Assembly: GCA_023460575.1 (NCBI GenBank)
Contig: JAEWPQ010000133.1
Span: 1-11,152 of the forward strand
Source: Bacillota bacterium
GTDB lineage: Bacteria; Bacillota; Clostridia; Lachnospirales; Lachnospiraceae
DNA length: 11,152 bases
Reading direction: 5' to 3'
The notes beneath the pieces were generated by a model. It ran no database searches. It saw nothing but the letters and a program-made list of their open reading frames with translations, and was not told the origin of the DNA. The translations under genes and the position numbers were made by a program. This document shows, one piece after another, positions 6,738-11,152 of the stretch (positions within the stretch are counted from its first letter, which is position 1; each line of letters starts with the position of its first letter).

Positions 6738-8089
6738 AAATCATTATAGTGGGTTGCGGAAAAGTTGGAACAACCCTGGCGGAACAGTTAAACAAAGAAA
6801 ACCATGATATCGTCGTTATCGATAAGAATGCAGGTGTAGTGAATTCTATTTCAGAAAGAATTGATGTCATGGGAGTGGTAGGAAACGGTGCGGTAAATAA
6901 GGTTCAGATGGAGGCAGGGATTGAAGATACAGATCTTTTAATAGCAACCACAAACTCTGATGAACTGAATATGCTTTGCTGTCTGATTGCAAAAAAAGCG
7001 GGTAACTGCCACACCATTGCCAGAATACGAAACCCTGAGTATGATTCTCAGATCAGCTATATCCGTGAAGAATTAGGCCTTTCTCTGGCCATTAATCCTG
7101 AGATGGCAGCTGCCATGGAAATTTCAAGACTGCTTCGTTTTCCATCTGCCATTAAGATTGATACATTTGCAAAAGGAAAAAAAGAAATATTAAAATTTAT
7201 TGTTCCGGAGCATTCTGTTCTTAATGAGATGAAGGTCAGGGATGTTTTAATAAGGCTTAACTGCAATGTCCTTATCTGCGCCATCGAGCACAACTGCGAG
7301 GTTGTTATACCCAGCGGAGATTCCGTTATAAAAGCAGGAGATAAGATATCCTTTATTGCTTCCCCCGTTGAATCCAATGAATTCTTCAAGCAGGTTGGCA
7401 TTGACAACAATATTATTAAAACTGCCATGCTGGTAGGCGGCGGAAAAATCACATACTACGTAGCTAAATTGCTGGAAAACACCAAAATTAAAGTTAAAAT
7501 TCTGGAGCAGAATGAACAGCGATGCAACGAACTCAGTGAATTGCTTCCAAGAGCCATGGTAATTCACGGCGATGCTTCTGACCAGGAACTGCTTTTGCAG
7601 GAAGGGATCGGACAAACTGATGTATTTGCCTCCCTTACCGGTTTCGATGAGGAAAATATTATGCTGTCTCTTTATGCAGCCAGCCAGTCAAAGGCCAAGC
7701 TGATTACAAAAATAAACAGAATTGCATTTGAAAATGTCATAGACTCCATGAATCTGGGAAGTATTATTTATCCAAAACTAATTACAGCCGAAACGATACT
7801 TCAGTATGTCCGTGCCATGCAGAATTCTATGGGAAGCAATGTGGAGACACTTTATAAAATCGTAGCGGACCGTGCTGAAGCTTTGGAGTTTAAGGTAGTT
7901 AATGAGCCTTGTATTGTAGGTATTCCATTAGAAAAGCTGGAACTAAAAGAGAATCTGCTTATAGCCTATATCATGCGCAAAGGACGATTTATCAGTCCAC
8001 GAGGAAAGGACACCTTGGAAGAGGGGGACCGGGTCATCGTTGTAACTACGGTAACCGGACTCAATGATTTGAAAGACATACTACGGTAG
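6734..8089 (+). CDS. trkA: Trk potassium uptake regulatory subunit TrkA
   Basis: This is a cytoplasmic, nucleotide-binding gating subunit of the Trk potassium transporter (451 aa), the usual length for a TrkA with two RCK units. The first RCK_N (about 1-125) has the Rossmann motif IIIVGCGKVG and acidic D30 at the end of strand 2, which suggests NAD(H) binding. RCK_C follows at about 140-220. The second RCK_N starts at about 230 with AMLVGGGKITYYVAKLLE and E258, and the second RCK_C covers about 370-451, including GIPLEKLEL and EEGDRVIVVT. In the family, NADH and ATP/ADP binding change the conformation of TrkH. The start ATG overlaps the rng stop as ATGA, with GGAGG at 6716-6720 upstream, so translation is coupled to RNase G. 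trkH follows after 17 nt, giving a complete two-gene system. Confidence 0.95.
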   Translation: MKIIIVGCGKVGTTLAEQLNKENHDIVVIDKNAGVVNSISERIDVMGVVGNGAVNKVQMEAGIEDTDLLIATTNSDELNMLCCLIAKKAGNCHTIARIRNPEYDSQISYIREELGLSLAINPEMAAAMEISRLLRFPSAIKIDTFAKGKKEILKFIVPEHSVLNEMKVRDVLIRLNCNVLICAIEHNCEVVIPSGDSVIKAGDKISFIASPVESNEFFKQVGIDNNIIKTAMLVGGGKITYYVAKLLENTKIKVKILEQNEQRCNELSELLPRAMVIHGDASDQELLLQEGIGQTDVFASLTGFDEENIMLSLYAASQSKAKLITKINRIAFENVIDSMNLGSIIYPKLITAETILQYVRAMQNSMGSNVETLYKIVADRAEALEFKVVNEPCIVGIPLEKLELKENLLIAYIMRKGRFISPRGKDTLEEGDRVIVVTTVTGLNDLKDILR

Positions 8090-8106
8090 GAAAAGACGAC
8101 AGAACT

Positions 8107-9549
8107 ATGAATAAAAAAATTATTATTTATGTTTTAGGATGGATCTTAAACATTGAAGCAGTATTTATGCTTCTCCCCTGTGTTGTTGCTTTGATTTACA
8201 GAGAAACAAGCGGAATCTGGTTTCTTGCCGTATCACTGATATGCGGAGGAATCGGTTTCTTATGTACCCGCAAAAAGCCGTCAAATTTGGTTTTGTTTGC
8301 AAAAGAAGGTTTTGTTTCAGTGGCATTAAGCTGGATTGTACTCAGTTTTTTCGGAGCTCTTCCATTTTATCTCAGCAAAGAAATTCCTTTATTCGAGGAT
8401 GCCATGTTTGAGGTTATATCCGGATTTACGACAACTGGTGCAAGCATCCTGCCTGATGTAGAAGCACTCTCCAAATGTATGCTTTTTTGGCGGAGTTTTA
8501 CTCACTGGATCGGAGGAATGGGAGTTCTTGTATTTATTCTGTCCATTCTGCCTCTCGCAGGCGGCTACAATATGTATATCATGAAAGCGGAAAGCCCGGG
8601 GCCATCTGTGGGCAAGCTGGTTCCACGAGTCAGGACGACTGCAAAGATTCTTTATGGTATTTACCTGTTTATGACAGCATTGGAAGTGGTTCTTCTTATG
8701 ATTGGCGGCATGTCATTATTTGATTCCCTGACCACCAGCTTTGGAACAGCCGGTACCGGTGGATTTGGAATTAAAAATAACAGTATGGCATTTTATGACA
8801 GTTATTATTTACAGGGAATTGTCACAGTATTTATGATTCTCTTTGGAGTAAACTTTAATGTATATTATCTCTTTTTAACCCGCCATCCCAAAGAGGCCTT
8901 TTTCAGCGAAGAAGCCAGGGCCTATTTAGGGATCATCGGTATCTCCATTTTGCTGATTACAGTCAATATTTATCGGGGGTTCGGAAGTGTTTTTGCTGCA
9001 TTTCATCATGCTGCATTTCAGGTGGCTTCTATTATTACAACTACAGGCTATTCCACTGTGGATTTCGATTTATGGCCTGAATTTTCCAAGGGACTTCTGG
9101 TTGTGCTCATGTTTATCGGGGCCTGCGCCGGCAGCACAGGCGGTGGTATCAAAGTTTCAAGAGTTATCATATTATTAAAAGCTGTTAAAAAAGAGCTTGA
9201 TTCTCTCATTCATCCCAGAAGCGTAAAAGTGCTGAAGCTGGAGGGAAAGCCCATTGAGCATCAGGTAATGAGGTCGATTAACACATTCCTGGGCGCCTAT
9301 ATAGTCATTTTTATCTGTTCCATTTTAATTGTCAGTCTGGATGATTTTGATTTCACAACAAATTTCACAGCCATTGCAGCGACCTTTAATAATATTGGTC
9401 CTGGTCTGGCAGGTGCCGGACCATCCAAAAACTTTTCCCTGTTTTCCCCTTTGTCCAAGTATGTTATGATGTTTGATATGCTGGCCGGACGACTGGAGGT
9501 ATTTCCCATGCTTCTTTTATTTGCACCATCTACATGGAAAAAGAGTTGA
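8107..9549 (+). CDS. trkH: Trk potassium uptake channel subunit TrkH
   Basis: This membrane subunit carries K+ inward (480 aa, full family length). Four pore-loop repeats are visible. The filter segments are FTTTGAS (107-113), SFGTAGTGGFG (211-221), ITTTGYST (310-317) and FNNIGPGLAGAGP (427-439). The glycine-rich gating loop GACAGSTGGGIKVSR lies at 338-352, between the third filter and the fourth repeat, and HWIGGMG (133-139) is also typical. The N-terminus begins directly with a transmembrane helix (IIIYVLGWILNIEAVFMLL). It depends on TrkA for gating. The ribosome binding site is poor: only GGAAAAG close to the trkA stop, about 16 nt before the ATG. Translation may therefore rely on coupling to trkA. 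The operon ends here at the bidirectional hairpin. Confidence 0.95.
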   Translation: MNKKIIIYVLGWILNIEAVFMLLPCVVALIYRETSGIWFLAVSLICGGIGFLCTRKKPSNLVLFAKEGFVSVALSWIVLSFFGALPFYLSKEIPLFEDAMFEVISGFTTTGASILPDVEALSKCMLFWRSFTHWIGGMGVLVFILSILPLAGGYNMYIMKAESPGPSVGKLVPRVRTTAKILYGIYLFMTALEVVLLMIGGMSLFDSLTTSFGTAGTGGFGIKNNSMAFYDSYYLQGIVTVFMILFGVNFNVYYLFLTRHPKEAFFSEEARAYLGIIGISILLITVNIYRGFGSVFAAFHHAAFQVASIITTTGYSTVDFDLWPEFSKGLLVVLMFIGACAGSTGGGIKVSRVIILLKAVKKELDSLIHPRSVKVLKLEGKPIEHQVMRSINTFLGAYIVIFICSILIVSLDDFDFTTNFTAIAATFNNIGPGLAGAGPSKNFSLFSPLSKYVMMFDMLAGRLEVFPMLLLFAPSTWKKS

Positions 9550-9619
9550 GTATAAAAAAATCCCCGGAATGTTTTCTCTCTTTTATACATTAGAGAAAAC
9601 ACCCTGGGGATTTTTATAC
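9550..9619. terminator. Bidirectional terminator between trkH and the MFS gene
   Basis: A long hairpin serves both convergent genes. The outer arms TCCCC (9561-9565) and GGGGA (9606-9610) are flanked by an A7 run on the left and a T5 run on the right. The inner arms are TGTTTTCTCT (9570-9579) and AGAGAAAACA (9592-9601). A small internal loop separates the two stems, and GTATAAAAA pairs with TTTTTATAC at the base. The plus strand sees T5 after the stem and the minus strand sees T7. It starts at the trkH stop and lies 19 nt beyond the MFS stop. Confidence 0.92.
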
Positions 9620-9638
9620 TTCCTGCCAAAACGGATAA

Positions 9639-10835
9639 TTACGCTGTTTTTTTCTGATGCCAGACTTTGAAATTGACTGCCGACAGAATAATAACAAATA
9701 TCACGTTAAATACCAGGATACTGATTGCTGCAACAATTCCCACACGGTCAGCCACACCGCCTACGATCTGAGGGGTGATAATTCCACCCATGGCAGATAT
9801 TGCAGTGAGAAGAGACATTCCAAAGGTAGATCCCTGGATCAAAGGTCCTGCGTTCGCAATACAGGTAGGATAAATTCCCGACAGGAAAAAACCAAGTCCC
9901 AGAAGAGAAGCTGTTACCAGAGGTAAGCTGTTTACTTTTATTAAAATAAAGAAGCAGACAGCACTTCCGATAGAATTAATCAGTAAAATCGTGCTTCTAT
10001 GTATTTTCTTTGACATGGCAGCACAGATTAAACGTCCGCCCATTATAACCAGCCAGGTAAGAGAAACCAGGGTTGTAGCGAATTCAGCGCTCATAACGCC
10101 TGTATTCTGAAGATAAGTGACAAACCAGCCGTTAATACAGTTTTCAACTCCAAGGTAAAAAAACAAAATGAAGGCAATGCAGTAAAACGCAAAGGAACGA
10201 AGAAATCCTTTATTTCCCGCTGCAGTACTGTTTAAGCTGCTTTTACGCTTTTCGATTGCTTTCTGAGCTTCATTAATTAAATCATAATTCATGGTTCCGT
10301 ATGAGATCGCAGATATAATAGTAAGAACAACGATCATATAGAGCGTCACTCTCCAGCCAAATCCCAGTTTCATCATCATCGCTGTAAGCAGGGGAGCAAG
10401 AAATGCCCCGATTGCAAATGAGCAATGAAGAATATTAAGCTTTCCGGTTGCGGTATCACCGTAAATATCATTGACTGCCGCATTGTTTAAAATTGTAATG
10501 CATCCCCTTGTAAAGCCATAAAGCAGCATAACAGCGTACATAACCGGAAGAGGAGGTAAAAGGCTTAATACAAGCAAAGACGATGGAACAAAAAGAGTGA
10601 CCAGGATAATGGCTCTCTTTTTTCCCATAAGCGGAACCATAACAGGAAAAATAAAGCTGGAAGAAAGATTCCCGACGGCCATAACTGATAAAAGCCCTCC
10701 GGCTGCAAGAAAGCTGATTCCTGCCTCCTTTATAATGGATGGAAGTATGGCTCCTATCACTAAAACAGCCATACCGCTGACCGCATATCCGTAGCAGCAG
10801 CGGATAAAAATTGAATTTCTTGAATCTGATTTCAT
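9639..10835 (-). CDS. Major facilitator superfamily transporter
   Basis: This is a twelve-helix secondary transporter in the cytoplasmic membrane (398 aa, normal for MFS). The N-terminal half (about 10-185) and C-terminal half (about 210-390) are joined by a charged loop (EAQKAIEKRKSSLNS, about 189-203). Motifs include the short loop between helices 2 and 3 (PLMGKKRA), LLYGFTRGCITILNNAAVND (105-123), LNILHCSFAIGAFLAP (133-148) and GVENCINGWFVTYL (229-242). The LNxxHxxFxxGAxxxP pattern with the acidic GxE in helix 7 resembles the fucose permease-like (FHS) branch, so sugar/H+ symport is possible, but the substrate cannot be assigned. The start is supported by AAGGGGGT (minus strand, 10843-10850), 7 nt before the ATG. 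The gene has its own promoter and points away from rplU, as a single-gene unit. Confidence 0.88.
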   Translation of the reverse strand: MKSDSRNSIFIRCCYGYAVSGMAVLVIGAILPSIIKEAGISFLAAGGLLSVMAVGNLSSSFIFPVMVPLMGKKRAIILVTLFVPSSLLVLSLLPPLPVMYAVMLLYGFTRGCITILNNAAVNDIYGDTATGKLNILHCSFAIGAFLAPLLTAMMMKLGFGWRVTLYMIVVLTIISAISYGTMNYDLINEAQKAIEKRKSSLNSTAAGNKGFLRSFAFYCIAFILFFYLGVENCINGWFVTYLQNTGVMSAEFATTLVSLTWLVIMGGRLICAAMSKKIHRSTILLINSIGSAVCFFILIKVNSLPLVTASLLGLGFFLSGIYPTCIANAGPLIQGSTFGMSLLTAISAMGGIITPQIVGGVADRVGIVAAISILVFNVIFVIILSAVNFKVWHQKKTA

Positions 10836-10853
10836 TGGTATTACCCCCTTTTA

Positions 10854-10870
10854 TGATCAAACATTGACCA
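10854..10870. promoter_or_regulatory. Possible operator at the MFS gene start site
   Basis: A near-perfect dyad, TGATCAA-aca-TTGACCA, has one mismatch between 7-nt arms. It covers the predicted transcription start (about 10863) and touches the -10 box of the minus-strand MFS promoter, where a repressor would act. No regulator gene is adjacent, so the binding protein is unknown. Confidence 0.35.
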
Positions 10871-10898
10871 TTATACTAAGAGAGATGGAAAAATACAA
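10870..10898 (-). promoter_or_regulatory. Promoter of the MFS gene
   Basis: Read on the minus strand there is a -35 box TTGTAT (10898-10893), a 17-nt spacer and a perfect -10 box TATAAT (10875-10870). The predicted start near 10863 gives a leader of about 28 nt. Confidence 0.75.
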
Positions 10899-10919
10899 GG
10901 ATAAGTCATAAAAACGTTG

Positions 10920-10946
10920 TTTTTTCTGATTATTTTCCAGAAAAAA
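10920..10946. repeat. AT-rich inverted repeat between divergent promoters
   Basis: A 9-bp perfect inverted repeat, TTTTTTCTG (10920-10928) and CAGAAAAAA (10938-10946), has a 9-nt loop. It ends 2 nt before the rplU -35 box and lies behind the MFS promoter. It could act as an UP element, a protein site or a weak hairpin that stops stray transcription. Confidence 0.5.
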
Positions 10947-10948
10947 TA

Positions 10949-10977
10949 TTGACATAACAGTTAAGGAATGCTATATT
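10949..10977 (+). promoter_or_regulatory. Promoter of the rplU ribosomal protein operon
   Basis: There is a perfect -35 box TTGACA (10949-10954), a 17-nt spacer and a -10 box TATATT (10972-10977). Transcription should start near 10984, giving a leader of about 80 nt before rplU. The strength fits a ribosomal protein operon. Confidence 0.88.
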
Positions 10978-10983
10978 TATACA

Positions 10984-11063
10984 GTATGCCGCACAATGAG
11001 GTTAGAAAGTTTCTGTTTTACAGAACACCATAGTTGGCGAGTAATGATAATAGGAGGTGCCAT
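10984..11063 (+). promoter_or_regulatory. rplU 5' leader, candidate L21 leader element
   Basis: The leader of about 80 nt contains a hairpin TTCTG-ttta-type loop: TTCTG at 11011-11015, loop TTTTA, CAGAA at 11021-11025. Just after it, CACC (11026-11029, in part) can pair with GGTG inside the Shine-Dalgarno region (11056-11059), and GGC (11036-11038) with GCC (11059-11061). Firmicutes are known to carry a structured L21 leader at this position, thought to allow feedback by ribosomal protein. That this leader belongs to that family is inferred mainly from position; I could not fold or align it. Confidence 0.45.
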
Positions 11064-11152
11064 ATGTACGCGATTATTGCAACAGGTGGTAAGCAGTACA
11101 AAGTAGCGGAAGGCGATATCATTAAAGTTGAAAAGCTTGGTGTTGACGCTGG
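11064..11152 (+). CDS. rplU: 50S ribosomal protein L21, 5' part (3' end outside window)
   Basis: The first 29 codons are visible. They begin MYAIIATGGKQYKVAEGDII, the highly conserved N-terminus of bacterial L21, a protein of the large ribosomal subunit that binds 23S rRNA near L20. AGGAGGTG at 11052-11059 gives a strong ribosome binding site before the ATG. In clostridia this gene normally opens an operon with a small cysteine protease gene, rpmA and obgE; these would lie beyond the right edge. Only the truncation by the window edge limits the call. Confidence 0.97.
   Translation, partial: MYAIIATGGKQYKVAEGDIIKVEKLGVDA

Noticed and set aside
7057..7452. 131-codon minus-strand frame (and an overlapping 122-codon one) inside trkA
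   Set aside because: Both are antisense shadows of the RCK coding sequence, have no plausible domain content, and trkA shows full conservation in the opposite frame.
10468..10860. 130-codon minus-strand frame overlapping the start of the MFS gene
   Set aside because: It is the MFS coding strand read in another frame. The MFS frame has the membrane-helix pattern and a better ribosome binding site.
1..11152. Defence island, CRISPR array, toxin-antitoxin, prophage or transposon
   Set aside because: No direct-repeat arrays, transposase or integrase motifs, toxin-like small gene pairs or tRNA-associated attachment sites were seen; genes are ordinary chromosomal functions in compact operons.

Overview
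The window looks like a chromosomal segment from a low-GC Firmicute of class Clostridia, most likely the family Lachnospiraceae. This is inferred from AT-rich coding, strong AGGAGG-type ribosome binding sites, consensus sigma-A promoters, and the run radical SAM / DUF2344 / RNase G next to rplU, an order known from clostridia. All main genes appear intact, and only the two window edges cut genes. I see no tRNA, rRNA, CRISPR array, transposase, phage gene or integration site.

Layout: (1) 1-702 is the 3' part of citC (citrate lyase ligase), with an unusual 49-residue tail that begins at an internal, in-frame Shine-Dalgarno plus ATG. A strong terminator follows. (2) 791-2752 is a self-contained three-gene operon: a short YtrA-type GntR regulator, an ABC ATPase and a six-helix ABC-2-like permease. 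Its consensus promoter overlaps a perfect dyad (TTGTATTA-N14-TAATACAA), probably the regulator's own operator. A terminator hairpin closes it. (3) 2905-9549 is a tightly packed operon: B12-domain-like radical SAM protein, DUF2344 protein, RNase G (TTG start), TrkA and TrkH. The first four genes overlap one another (17, 8 and 4 nt), and trkH follows after 17 nt. (4) 9550-9619 is a long symmetrical hairpin serving convergent trkH and a minus-strand MFS transporter (9639-10835). (5) From 10949 a consensus promoter, a short leader and the first 29 codons of rplU (ribosomal protein L21) run off the right edge.

Functionally, the core is the uncharacterised radical SAM/DUF2344 pair made from one mRNA with an endoribonuclease and beside a ribosomal protein operon. 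That suggests a job in RNA or ribosome biology. Attached to it is a complete Trk potassium uptake system whose regulatory subunit is translationally coupled to RNase G. The Trk genes and the MFS gene separate rng from rplU, which are usually close in clostridia, so this looks like an insertion into a conserved neighbourhood. The best candidates for undescribed biology are the radical SAM/DUF2344/RNase G module with its C-terminal cysteine cluster, the coupling of RNase G to potassium uptake, and the citC tail with its internal start. None of these is proven by sequence alone.
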